14,315 nt of DNA from UBA4655 sp964585575 (lineage in GTDB: Bacteria > Planctomycetota > Planctomycetia > Pirellulales > UBA1268): the NCBI GenBank assembly GCA_964585575.1, contig CAZPEM010000086.1, forward strand, positions 1 to 14,315. The letters are read 5' to 3'. Position numbers and translations under genes: made by a program. Below the pieces are notes generated by a model, which was not told where the DNA came from, did no database searches, and saw only the letters and a list, made by a program, of their open reading frames with translations. Position 1 is the stretch's first letter. Every line of letters begins with the position of its first letter. Below, in pieces: positions 6,879 through 14,306 of this stretch.

Positions 6879-7420
6879 GAAGAGATCACGGGAAGGAGCG
6901 GCGGCTTCCTGCCGCGGATCGACTTTTTGCGGTTCTTTTTCCGATGGCCGTCGCCGATCCGGTCGCCGTCCGGGCCGAGAACGGCATCCATGTACTCCTC
7001 CACCTGCTCGGCGGTCTCGAAGTACTGGTCGTAGACCCAGTCGTCCTCGTATTCGCACTCCTTCGTCGTGTACTCGCGGCAGATCTGCGGCCGCGTCTCG
7101 TAGATGCCGCAGCGGTGATCGTCCTGGAGGTGCTTGCAGACGGTGTGGACGCAGACATACCAGTCGCCGTCCTCGGTGAAGACGGTGGCGTGGTCGTGGA
7201 GCAGGAACCAGCGGATGTATTCGAACTCCTCGCGGGTCTCGGGCGTGTCGATCGGCAGGGCGAAGTAGCGGCAGCACTTGGCCGTGCAGAACTCGCAGAG
7301 CACCTTGTCGGCCGGCACGTCCTCCCGCTTCGGCTTCTGCGGCGGGTCGAGCAGGACGACGTCGTGGAGGCGGGCATGAGGAACCGGGTTGTCACGAACG
7401 GGGATATCGACGGGGGGCAT
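6875..7420 (-). CDS. YkgJ-type cysteine-cluster protein
   Basis: The product is 181 residues. It has the CxxCxxCC family pattern C42-x2-C45-x3-C49-C50, then C90, C95, C104, C114 and C122, with the typical CGIYETRPQICREY stretch at 104-117. The family is predicted to bind zinc or an iron-sulfur cluster, and its biochemical role is not established. No signal peptide or membrane segment is seen. The C-terminus is strongly basic (about 160-172, KKNRKKSIRGRK), which could bind nucleic acid. The gene is first in the minus-strand group, its stop overlaps the hisS start by ATGA, and an AGGG about a dozen bases upstream may be its ribosome binding site. Coupling to hisS could hint at a translation link, but that is inference. 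Confidence 0.88.
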   Translation of the reverse strand: MPPVDIPVRDNPVPHARLHDVVLLDPPQKPKREDVPADKVLCEFCTAKCCRYFALPIDTPETREEFEYIRWFLLHDHATVFTEDGDWYVCVHTVCKHLQDDHRCGIYETRPQICREYTTKECEYEDDWVYDQYFETAEQVEEYMDAVLGPDGDRIGDGHRKKNRKKSIRGRKPPLLPVISS

Positions 7421-7452
7421 GTCAGAAACGTCCCTGAATCGGCTGAACGATC

Positions 7453-7490
7453 GTCGCGGTTCACTCAGCCGCGTTGTGCGGCCTCGCGAC
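7453..7490. promoter_or_regulatory. Compound dyad in the ykgJ-like/recJ divergent region
   Basis: An outer pair GTCGCG (7453-7458) / CGCGAC (7485-7490) encloses an inner pair GCCGC (7468-7472) / GCGGC (7478-7482) with loop GTTGT. It lies in the 123-bp region between divergent genes, so it could be an operator or a structured leader. A possible -10 box for recJ, TATACT (7509-7514), follows. No matching -35 was found, and the functional reading is a guess. Confidence 0.4.
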
Positions 7491-7508
7491 GGTCGGTTTT
7501 GTACCGTC

Positions 7509-7514
7509 TATACT
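7509..7514 (+). promoter_or_regulatory. Candidate -10 box of recJ
   Basis: TATACT matches the sigma-70 -10 consensus at five of six positions and lies about 30 bases before the recJ GTG. No good -35 hexamer sits at the right distance, so this is only a candidate. Confidence 0.3.
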
Positions 7515-7529
7515 GCCGGTCCGCAATCG

Positions 7530-7536
7530 AAAGGAG
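7530..7536 (+). promoter_or_regulatory. Ribosome binding site that sets the recJ start
   Basis: AAAGGAG lies seven bases before the GTG at 7544-7546. The recJ frame stays open for 600 bases further upstream, so this site decides in favour of the GTG and against a longer protein. Confidence 0.85.
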
Positions 7537-7543
7537 TCGTTGG

Positions 7544-9331
7544 GTGCCGAAGCGCTGGCTCATCCGTCCGCACGACCGGCAGCTCGTGGCGGACCTCGAA
7601 CGAACGTGCGGCGTGTCGTCGATCCTTGCCCAGCTGCTCGCGGCCCGAGGGCTCGTCGATCCGGCCGAGGTGAAGCGGTTCCTCGCGGGCACGCTCTCCG
7701 ACCTCCGCGATCCCGAGACCCTGCCCGGCGTTCCGGAAGCGGCGGACCGGCTGCTCGCGGCCGCGCGGGCGGGTCGGCCGATCGTCATCTACGGCGACTA
7801 CGACGCCGACGGCATGTCCGCCACGGCGATCCTCACCAACTGCCTCGAGGCGGTCGATGCCGCCGTCTCCTGGTACGTGCCCGACCGTTTCGAGGAGGGA
7901 TATGGCCTCAACGGCGAGGCGCTCGCGGCGCTCGCGGCGAAGGGGGCGAAGGTCGTGGTCACCGTCGACTGCGGGATCGCGAGCGTGGCCGAGGCGAGGC
8001 GGGCCCGCGAGCTCGGCCTCGAGCTCATCGTCACCGACCACCACACCTTCGCCGACACGCTGCCGGAGGCCGACGTGCTCGTCCACCCGCGGCTGCCCGG
8101 CGCGGGCTACCCGTTCGGCGACCTCTGCGGCGCGGGCGTCGCCTTCAAGCTCGCCTGGGCGATCGCCACCCGCGTTAGCGGCGCAAAGCAGGTCACGCCG
8201 CGACTGCGAGAGATGCTCCTGCGGGCGATCGGCCTGGCGGCCCTCGGCACGATCGCCGACGTCGTGCCGCTCGTCGATGAAAACAGGATCACCGTCCGCC
8301 ACGGCCTCGAGTCGCTGCGGAGCCGCGGCGGCGCCGGGATCGCGAAGCTCCTCGAGCTTGCAAGCCTCCACGAGAAGTCGCAGCTCGAGAGCGAGGACGT
8401 CGCCTTCCGGCTCGCGCCGAGGCTCAACGCCGCCGGCCGCATGGGGAAGGCGGCGAGCGGGATCGAGATGCTCACGACCGGCGACGACGCCCGGGCCGAG
8501 CAGCTCGCCGCCTACATCCACGAGCTGAACGCCCTGCGGGAGCACGAGGAGCGGAGCATCCAGCTGGCGGCCGCGAAGCAGGCGAAGGAGCGGTTCGACC
8601 CCCGGTCCGACCCCGCGGTCGTGCTCGCCGAACGCGGCTGGCACCCGGGCGTGATCGGGATCGTGGCCGGTCGGCTCGCCGAGAAGTGGCACCGTCCGGT
8701 CGTCATGATCGCGCAGGATCCCCACCAGGGCCGGCCGGCGACGGGGAGCGTGCGGAGCGTGCCCGGGTTTGACGTCCATGCGACGCTCGCCGCCTGCCGG
8801 GAGTTCTTCGTGAAGTGGGGCGGCCATGCCGCGGCGGCGGGGCTCACGATCGAGGATGCCAAGATCGAACCGTTCCGGAAGGCGTTTCTGGCCGAGGTGG
8901 ATCGACGGCTCTCCCCTGCCCTGCGGAGGGCCGAGCTGTCGATCGACGGCGAGACCACGCTCGCCGGGCTCACGCTCGAGAGCGTCTCGCAGGTCGAGAA
9001 GCTCGCACCGTTCGGCCAGGGGAACCGGCGGCCGGTGCTCTGCGGCTCGAGTGTCCATCTCGCCGAACCGCCGCGATCGATCGGCAGTGGCGGCCGGCAC
9101 ATCGCCATGAACATCGTGCAGCACGGCAGGAAGATCCGCGGCATCGCCTTTGGTGGCGCCGACTGGCTGCCCCACCTCCCCGCGCCGGGACAGCCCTTCC
9201 ACGTCGCCTTCAAGCCGAAGATCAACGAGTTCCGAGGCCGACGAACGGCCGAGATGGAGTTGATCGACTGGCGGCCCGACGGCATCGCGGTGGACGTGGA
9301 GCTCCCCGAGCTCGCAACCTCGCAATCATGA
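7544..9331 (+). CDS. recJ: Single-strand-specific 5'-3' DNA exonuclease RecJ
   Basis: The product is 595 residues, the usual RecJ length. RecJ degrades single-stranded DNA from the 5' end in recombination, mismatch and base-excision repair. DHH-domain motifs are visible: YGDYDADG (83-90), VDCG (141-144) and D165-H-H167, which bind the catalytic metals. The linker to the DHHA1 domain lies near residue 350. GWHPGVIGIVAGRL (365-378) and GGHAAAAG (426-433) mark DHHA1. An OB-fold region follows from about 465, including APFGQGN (488-494). The start is GTG at 7544, chosen for AAAGGAG seven bases before it and for the RecJ-like N-terminus KRWLIRP. It is first in a plus-strand run and its stop lies inside the palindrome that precedes the toxin-antitoxin pair. 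Confidence 0.97.
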   Translation: MPKRWLIRPHDRQLVADLERTCGVSSILAQLLAARGLVDPAEVKRFLAGTLSDLRDPETLPGVPEAADRLLAAARAGRPIVIYGDYDADGMSATAILTNCLEAVDAAVSWYVPDRFEEGYGLNGEALAALAAKGAKVVVTVDCGIASVAEARRARELGLELIVTDHHTFADTLPEADVLVHPRLPGAGYPFGDLCGAGVAFKLAWAIATRVSGAKQVTPRLREMLLRAIGLAALGTIADVVPLVDENRITVRHGLESLRSRGGAGIAKLLELASLHEKSQLESEDVAFRLAPRLNAAGRMGKAASGIEMLTTGDDARAEQLAAYIHELNALREHEERSIQLAAAKQAKERFDPRSDPAVVLAERGWHPGVIGIVAGRLAEKWHRPVVMIAQDPHQGRPATGSVRSVPGFDVHATLAACREFFVKWGGHAAAAGLTIEDAKIEPFRKAFLAEVDRRLSPALRRAELSIDGETTLAGLTLESVSQVEKLAPFGQGNRRPVLCGSSVHLAEPPRSIGSGGRHIAMNIVQHGRKIRGIAFGGADWLPHLPAPGQPFHVAFKPKINEFRGRRTAEMELIDWRPDGIAVDVELPELATSQS

Positions 9332-9337
9332 CATGAT
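9325..9337. promoter_or_regulatory. Palindrome, possible toxin-antitoxin operator
   Basis: ATCATG and CATGAT form a perfect inverted repeat around a central A. The recJ stop (9329-9331) lies within it, and the antitoxin ATG is 58 bases downstream. AbrB/MazE-type antitoxins commonly bind palindromes upstream of their own gene, so autoregulation is a reasonable inference. A possible -10 (TAAGAT, 9337-9342) overlaps its right edge. Confidence 0.45.
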
Positions 9338-9394
9338 AAGATTGTAGTGTCGTCGGCCGGCGGTCGTTTCGACCCAACTTCAAGAGGTGTTTCC

Positions 9395-9622
9395 ATGATT
9401 CAGAAACTCCGCAAGCATGGTGACGAACTTGCTCTGGTTCTCGACCGCGAGCTTCTGGCAGCGCATGGAATGGACGAGGAAACGGCGGTCGAAGTGGCTT
9501 TCTCAGGAACGACGATCATCGTGACGCCGAGCATCGACGCAGACCGCAAGGCGCGGTTTGAACAGGCGCTGTCTGCAACGAACGACCGGTTTGGTTCGGC
9601 ACTCAGAAGGCTTGCTGAGTAG
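9395..9622 (+). CDS. AbrB/MazE-like antitoxin of a Doc toxin
   Basis: The product is 75 residues. The N-terminal half (about 3-47: IQKLRKHGDELALVLDREL, then a short beta segment ending in TIIVTP) has the swapped-hairpin AbrB/SpoVT pattern used for DNA binding. The C-terminal helix (about 52-75, RFEQALSATNDRFGSALRRL) would be the part that binds and neutralises the toxin. The ATG at 9395 is preceded by AAGAGGTG (9382-9389) at a good spacing. The toxin gene begins four bases after the stop, so the two are translated from one message. Base composition is lower in GC than recJ (9541-9600 has 37 G/C in 60, against 46 in 60 at 8041-8100), consistent with acquisition. A pure transcription regulator is less likely given the partner. 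Confidence 0.88.
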   Translation: MIQKLRKHGDELALVLDRELLAAHGMDEETAVEVAFSGTTIIVTPSIDADRKARFEQALSATNDRFGSALRRLAE

Positions 9623-9626
9623 CACC

Positions 9627-10022
9627 GTGGCAATCACGTTCCTTTCGCTCGCTGAAGTTGTGGCAATCCACGAGGACATGATCCACCGCTACGGTGGGTC
9701 ACTCGGTCTACGCGATTTGCCGCTGCTCGAGTCGGCGGTCGGCATGCCACAGGCTACTTTCGGAGGACAGTACCTGCACGACGGAATTCCGGCCACGGCC
9801 GCAGCCTATTGCTTCCATCTCGTGGCCAACCACCCTTTTATCGACGGCAACAAGCGGGTCGGGGCGGCGGCAGCCAGCGTTTTCCTCGAAATGAACGAGT
9901 GGACCCTCGAAACTGACAATGACTCCTACGCGGAGTTTGTCTTGGCTGTTGCCTCTGGCCGCATCGACAAGCGGGTGGCAACCGATTTCTTCGGCCAGCA
10001 CGCCCGCCCACTCTCCCGTTGA
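9627..10022 (+). CDS. doc: Death-on-curing (Doc) family toxin
   Basis: The product is 131 residues. The Fic/Doc core motif HPFIDGNKR lies at 69-77. His69 is the expected catalytic residue and the Lys-Arg ending is the Doc form of the Fic motif. The N-terminal stretch FLSLAEVVAIHEDMIHRYGG is typical of chromosomal Doc proteins. The best-studied Doc phosphorylates elongation factor EF-Tu and stops translation, and the same action here is inference. The start is taken as GTG 9627, where the conserved region begins. The frame runs further back to a TTG at 9558 inside the antitoxin gene, but that extension has no family match. No inhibitory Fic helix is seen, so control must come from the antitoxin. 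The next gene starts six bases after the stop. Confidence 0.93.
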   Translation: MAITFLSLAEVVAIHEDMIHRYGGSLGLRDLPLLESAVGMPQATFGGQYLHDGIPATAAAYCFHLVANHPFIDGNKRVGAAAASVFLEMNEWTLETDNDSYAEFVLAVASGRIDKRVATDFFGQHARPLSR

Positions 10023-10028
10023 GGCCTC

Positions 10029-11375
10029 ATGATCCCCCGGAAATCCCTGATTCTCATCGTCGTCGCGGCCCTCGCCTCGTCGACCCGCGCCGACGACTGG
10101 CCGCAGTGGATGGGGCCGGCCCGCGATGGCATCTGGCGGGAACGGGGCATCGTGCGACGGATTCCCGAGGCCGGGCTGCCCGTGAAGTGGCGGGCCGAGG
10201 TGAAGGGGGGCTACTCGGGCCCCGCGGTGGCCGGCGGCCGCGTCTACCTCATGGACTACGAGCGGCGGGAGGGGGAGGCGGCCAACGACCCCGGCACCCG
10301 CAACGAACTCTACGGCAAGGAGCGGGTGCTCTGCTTCGACGCGGCCACCGGGAAACTCGTCTGGAAGCACGAATACGAGCGGCCCTACGCGATCTCGTAT
10401 GCCTCGGGCCCGCGGTGCACGCCGACCGTCGCCGACGGCATGGTGTACACGCTCGGCGCCGAGGGGGACCTCCACTGCCTCGACGCCGCGACCGGAAAAC
10501 CGCTCTGGTCGAAGGACTTCAAGAAGGACTACGCCGCGAAGACGCCGATCTGGGGCTATTGCGGCCATCCGCTCGTGGACGGCGACCGGCTCGTCTGCGT
10601 CGTCGGCGGCGAGGGGAGCGTGGCGGTCGCCTTCGACCGCACGACGGGCCGCGAGCTCTGGAGAAACCTCTCGGCGAGCGAGCAGGGCTACTGCCCGCCG
10701 ACGGTCGTCGGTTCGGGCGGCTCGCGGCAGCTGTTGATCTGGGATGCCGACAAGCTCAATGCGCTCGAACCCGCGACCGGCAGGCTCGTCTGGTCGCAGG
10801 AGCTCAAGCCGGCCTACGGCATGTCGATCATGGCGCCGCAGGTGGCGGAGACGTCGTCGGGGCGGGTGCTCTTCGCAAGCGGCATCGGCCGCGTGGGGGC
10901 GGCCTACCGCCTCGCGGCCGACGGCTCGTCGGCGAAGCTCGCCTGGCGGGGCGGCCCGAAGAACGCCGTCTACTGCGCCAACAGCACCCCCTTCATCGCG
11001 GGCGACACGCTCTACGGCTGCGACTGCGAGACGGGATTCCTCACGGCCGTGAACATCGCGACTGGCGACCGCCTCTGGGAGACCGGCGGGCCGACGATGG
11101 GAAACCGCCGCGGCCGCCACGGCACGGCCTTCCTCGTGCGGCAGGCCGACTCGCCCGCGGGTGAGAGCCTTACGTGGATCTTCAGCGAGACCGGCGACCT
11201 CATCCTCGCGAGGCTCACGCCCGAGGCCTACACGGAGATCGGCCGCACGCACCTGCTCGACCCGACGAACGAATGCTTTGGCCGGGACGTGGTCTGGAGC
11301 CATCCCGCCTTTGCCGACCGCTGCGTCTTCGCCCGCAACGACCGCGAGCTCGTCTGCGTCTCGCTCGCGGACTGA
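10029..11375 (+). CDS. Exported PQQ-type beta-propeller protein
   Basis: The product is 448 residues. It begins with a signal peptide (MIPRKSL, hydrophobic 7-17, likely cleavage after TRA21), and the mature protein starts DDWPQW, as in many planctomycete proteins of this group. PQQ/pyrrolo-quinoline repeat signatures recur: DAATGKLVW (104-112), DAATGKPLW (152-160), DRTTGRELW (203-211), EPATGRLVW (247-255) and IATGDRLW (343-350). They predict a beta-propeller. These proteins are not necessarily quinone enzymes; without catalytic residues identified, a structural or binding role is equally possible. GAGG (10021-10024) lies close before the ATG and the gene follows doc by six bases, so read-through from the toxin-antitoxin promoter is possible. 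Confidence 0.9.
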   Translation: MIPRKSLILIVVAALASSTRADDWPQWMGPARDGIWRERGIVRRIPEAGLPVKWRAEVKGGYSGPAVAGGRVYLMDYERREGEAANDPGTRNELYGKERVLCFDAATGKLVWKHEYERPYAISYASGPRCTPTVADGMVYTLGAEGDLHCLDAATGKPLWSKDFKKDYAAKTPIWGYCGHPLVDGDRLVCVVGGEGSVAVAFDRTTGRELWRNLSASEQGYCPPTVVGSGGSRQLLIWDADKLNALEPATGRLVWSQELKPAYGMSIMAPQVAETSSGRVLFASGIGRVGAAYRLAADGSSAKLAWRGGPKNAVYCANSTPFIAGDTLYGCDCETGFLTAVNIATGDRLWETGGPTMGNRRGRHGTAFLVRQADSPAGESLTWIFSETGDLILARLTPEAYTEIGRTHLLDPTNECFGRDVVWSHPAFADRCVFARNDRELVCVSLAD

Positions 11376-11390
11376 TTCCGGGCCGTTTTT
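11368..11390 (+). terminator. Weak possible terminator after the propeller gene
   Basis: CGGA (11368-11371) / TCCG (11377-11380) can form a four-base stem across the stop codon, followed by GGCCG and five T. The stem is short and separated from the T-run, so it is at best a weak terminator. Confidence 0.2.
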
Positions 11391-11410
11391 CGAGCGGACC
11401 GCGGTCGGCG

Positions 11411-11439
11411 TTGTTTCGTCCGAATCGAATCGTTAGTCT
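11411..11439 (+). promoter_or_regulatory. Candidate promoter of tRNA-Pro
   Basis: TTGTTT (11411-11416) and TAGTCT (11434-11439) are 17 bases apart, each matching the sigma-70 consensus at only three of six positions. A start site near 11446 would give a leader of about 38 bases that includes the hairpin before the tRNA. Confidence 0.3.
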
Positions 11440-11453
11440 ATTCATCCTCCCAC

Positions 11454-11480
11454 GTGCGGCCTGCAACAGGCCTGCCGCAC
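11454..11480 (+). other. Hairpin just before tRNA-Pro
   Basis: GTGCGGC (11454-11460) pairs perfectly with GCCGCAC (11474-11480). An alternative, overlapping helix joins GGCCTG (11458-11463) to CAGGCC (11467-11472) around a CAA loop. The structure ends three bases before the tRNA begins. It could be a leader in the precursor or a stop for upstream transcription, though no T-run follows. Confidence 0.6.
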
Positions 11481-11483
11481 ACT

Positions 11484-11560
<77 letters not shown>

Positions 11561-11618
11561 CGGTTGGTTTTCCACTCTCCCACAGTCTTGGTTAGGGCGG
11601 AGTGATGGCAACGGCAGG

Positions 11619-13046
11619 TCACGGGTTTTCGAAAAATCCGAAGTAACGCCGCGCGTTGTGATAGCTGATGTCCTGCACCATTTTCCCGACGAGCGAAAGA
11701 TCGTTGGGCAGGAGCCCCCGCTCGATGTCGCGGCCGAGGATGTTGCAGAGCAATCGGCGGAAGTATTCGTGGCGGGTGTAGGAAAGAAATGAGCGGCTGT
11801 CGGTGAGCATGCCGACGAACTGGCTGAGGAGGCCGAGTTGCGAGAGGCTCTCGATCTGGCGGGTCATGCCGTCGAGCTGATCGAGGAACCACCATCCGCT
11901 GCCGAACTGGATCTTGCCTGCGGTGATGCCGTCCTGAAAATTTCCGATCATGGAGGCGACGAGCTCGTTGTCGCGGGGGTTGAGGTTGTAGATGATCGTC
12001 TTCGGCAGGCATCCCGCGAGGTCGAGCCGGTCGAGGTGTTTGGCCAGGGCGGAAGCGACGGGCAGGTCGCCGATGGAATCGAATCCGCAATCCGGGCCGA
12101 GCATTCGCTTCATCCGCGTGTTCGCGTTGCGCAGCGCGCCGTAGTGGATCTGCATCGTCCAGCCTTTCGCGGCATCCATCGCGGCGAGCTCGTGGAGAAG
12201 GTGGGACTTGTACCGCACCGCCTCGACCGGCGTCACGACGCCCCCGGCCCGCGCCTTGGCGAAGATCGAGGCCGCCTCGCCCGCGGTGCAATCCTCGGCC
12301 CAGATGGTGTCCACACCACGATCCGAAAGCCGGCATCCACGTGAGGCGAAGAAATCGTGCCGTTTCTGCAGGGCGGCCATGAGGTCGGCGAGCGTGCCGA
12401 TGCTCGTTCCAGAAGCCTTTTCCAGCGATTCGATCCATGCGACGAATACGGCGGGCTGATCGATGGCGAGCGACTTATCGGGACGCCATGTCGGCCGCAC
12501 CTGGATGTCGAACGACCTGTCGGCGGCGATCGCGGCATGGTGTTCCAGCGAATCCACAGGATCATCGGTCGTGCACACCACCTCGACCTTGAATTTCTTC
12601 ATCAGCCCCCGGCAGGAAAATTCCGGTCGTGCGAGCAGCGCGTTGCAGTGGTCGTAAATGCCTCTCGCGGTTTCGGGATCGAGCAACCGGTCGCCGACCC
12701 CGAAGTAGCGGGCAAGCTCGAGATGCGACCAGTGGTAGAGCGGGTTCCGCAGCAACCTCGGCATCGTGGCCGCGTACTGCTCGAATTTTTCCCAAGGCGT
12801 CGCATCGCCGGTGCAGAACCGCTCGTTGACGCCCGCGGTCCGCATCGCCCGCCATTTGTAATGGTCGCCACCGAGCCAAAGCGTCGCGATGTTGTCCCAG
12901 CGAATGTCGTCCGCGATCTCCTTGGGCGGCAGGTGGCAGTGGTAGTCGATGATCGGCAGGCCGGCCGCATGGTGGTGGTAAAGCTCGCGGGCGGCGGGCG
13001 TGTCGAGAAGAAAGTCGTCGTGGATGAAGGGGCGTTGGTTGTTCAT
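11619..13046 (-). CDS. uxaC: Uronate isomerase (glucuronate/galacturonate)
   Basis: The product is 475 residues, full length for UxaC, a cytoplasmic amidohydrolase-fold enzyme that turns D-galacturonate into D-tagaturonate and D-glucuronate into D-fructuronate. Visible family marks are H36-C-H38 (metal site), CTTDDPVDS (158-166), MQIHYGALRN (298-307), FGSGWWF (381-387) and LTDSRSFLSYTRHEYFRR (414-431). The ATG at 13044-13046 follows the uxaE stop by 12 bases, so the two form an operon with UxaE first. No strong ribosome binding site is seen. The gene converges with tRNA-Pro, leaving 60 bases between them that hold nothing clear apart from a possible CACTC/GAGTG pair. Confidence 0.97.
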   Translation of the reverse strand: MNNQRPFIHDDFLLDTPAARELYHHHAAGLPIIDYHCHLPPKEIADDIRWDNIATLWLGGDHYKWRAMRTAGVNERFCTGDATPWEKFEQYAATMPRLLRNPLYHWSHLELARYFGVGDRLLDPETARGIYDHCNALLARPEFSCRGLMKKFKVEVVCTTDDPVDSLEHHAAIAADRSFDIQVRPTWRPDKSLAIDQPAVFVAWIESLEKASGTSIGTLADLMAALQKRHDFFASRGCRLSDRGVDTIWAEDCTAGEAASIFAKARAGGVVTPVEAVRYKSHLLHELAAMDAAKGWTMQIHYGALRNANTRMKRMLGPDCGFDSIGDLPVASALAKHLDRLDLAGCLPKTIIYNLNPRDNELVASMIGNFQDGITAGKIQFGSGWWFLDQLDGMTRQIESLSQLGLLSQFVGMLTDSRSFLSYTRHEYFRRLLCNILGRDIERGLLPNDLSLVGKMVQDISYHNARRYFGFFENP

Positions 13047-13058
13047 GATCGGTGTCGT

Positions 13059-14306
13059 TCAGCAGAAGAGTGGCTCGATGTGTTTCTTGAGCAGGTTGTC
13101 TCGCACCCTGCGACCGATGATCCCGTGGTTGGCCTTCAAGGCGTCGGTGTAGCGATTGCCCATGGCGGCCGCGACCTTGAACGAGACATGAACGAACTGC
13201 CGGAACTGCGGGTCGTACTTCGCGCAGGAGGCATCGTGGTTGACCGCTTCGACAAACTCCCTCGCGGTCCAGTCGCGGACGGTTTCGATCGATGGCAGCT
13301 TCGGAATTTCAATGTCCACGACCGGCGCGTAGGGCTTGATGAGTTCCTCGGCCTGGGGCAGCGCGGCCGCGTAGATGTCCTTGGCGATCTCGAGCCCGTC
13401 GCCCCCGGCTTCGGCAAGGCCGGCCACTTCCTCGAGCCACGTGGTGCCCGCGGTCTTCAGATGGAGCCCCGCGCGGTGTCGCTCGACCAGGCGTCGGATG
13501 ATCGGGTAGAGCGAGAATTTGTCGCTTCCCGAATGGACGCTGATCTTGAGCGTCTCCGGCAGGCCAAACTCGCGGACCGCATGGGCGAGCACGGCCAGAT
13601 CGGCATCGAACTCACGCTCGAAGGCCCGGATGTCACCGACATAATCCACCCCCTTGTTGAATCGTCCGGTGAACTTCGGCGCGATGGTTTGGACGGGAAT
13701 TCCTTCGTCGGCGATCATGGCCAGAATGATGAGCAGCTCGCCCGGGGTCTGCGGCGTGTCGGTCTCATCCACCGACAGTTCCACCGCGAACGAGTCGGCC
13801 GGCTTCGCGGCCGCGATGCGACGGTAGATCCGCCCGGCCTCCTGCATCGCCCAGAGAAACTTGCCCGCCGTGCGCTCGAGATCCGCACGGGTGATTTCCA
13901 GCGGCGCATCGAGCAAGGGCAGACGATGCGTGCCGACGAGACCGGACCACTTCTTGGAAAAGGCCTCCATGCTCTCGGGGCTGGCCGGCTTGCCGGAATA
14001 ATCCGCCACGTCGAGCGTGAAGAAATCGCTCGCCGCAATGAAGCCGTCCACCGTGTGCAGGTTGATGTGGTCGGCATCCACGAAGTACGGCGCCGTCCAG
14101 TTCAACGCCTTCACCGCCGCATCCGCCTCGGCCCGCAGATCCGCGGGCTTGGTGCCAACGAGCGTGTGCTCGCGGTTCGACTTGTTCCACACGGGGTGCA
14201 GTGGCACACCCCGCTCGACGGCGGATTGGACTGCGGAGAGTTGGGCCTCTCCTTGATGGGCGAAGCGATCGCCCATGCCGATCGTGAATCGAGGCAATGT
14301 TTTCAT
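13059..14306 (-). CDS. uxaE: UxaE-family tagaturonate epimerase
   Basis: The product is 415 residues and matches the tagaturonate epimerase family, whose founding member is from Thermotoga and converts D-tagaturonate to D-fructuronate in the cytoplasm. Family-like stretches are FTIGMGDRFAHQGEAQL (7-23), YFVDADHINLHTV (74-86), SVHSGSDKFSLYP (256-268) and LHLKTAGTTWLEEV (281-294). The His and Asp residues in the second and third stretches are candidate metal ligands. No signal peptide is present. The ATG at 14304-14306 leaves only nine bases to the window end, so the promoter and any earlier operon gene lie outside. It precedes uxaC by 12 bases and acts directly on that enzyme's product. Recognition is by family memory, not by a search. 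Confidence 0.87.
   Translation of the reverse strand: MKTLPRFTIGMGDRFAHQGEAQLSAVQSAVERGVPLHPVWNKSNREHTLVGTKPADLRAEADAAVKALNWTAPYFVDADHINLHTVDGFIAASDFFTLDVADYSGKPASPESMEAFSKKWSGLVGTHRLPLLDAPLEITRADLERTAGKFLWAMQEAGRIYRRIAAAKPADSFAVELSVDETDTPQTPGELLIILAMIADEGIPVQTIAPKFTGRFNKGVDYVGDIRAFEREFDADLAVLAHAVREFGLPETLKISVHSGSDKFSLYPIIRRLVERHRAGLHLKTAGTTWLEEVAGLAEAGGDGLEIAKDIYAAALPQAEELIKPYAPVVDIEIPKLPSIETVRDWTAREFVEAVNHDASCAKYDPQFRQFVHVSFKVAAAMGNRYTDALKANHGIIGRRVRDNLLKKHIEPLFC

Noticed and set aside
5442..7034. 530-codon plus-strand open frame across hisS
   Set aside because: It is antisense to an unmistakable histidyl-tRNA synthetase and matches nothing I recognise.
6944..7543. N-terminal extension of recJ by 200 codons
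   Set aside because: It would overlap the cysteine-cluster gene on the other strand, and AAAGGAG before GTG 7544 plus a RecJ-like N-terminus there fix the start.
9708..11303. 531-codon minus-strand open frame opposite doc and the propeller gene
   Set aside because: It is antisense to genes with clear motifs and is a composition artefact.
11397..11406. GACCGCGGTC palindrome after the propeller gene
   Set aside because: A 10-bp GC palindrome is expected by chance at this GC content, and nothing nearby supports a site.
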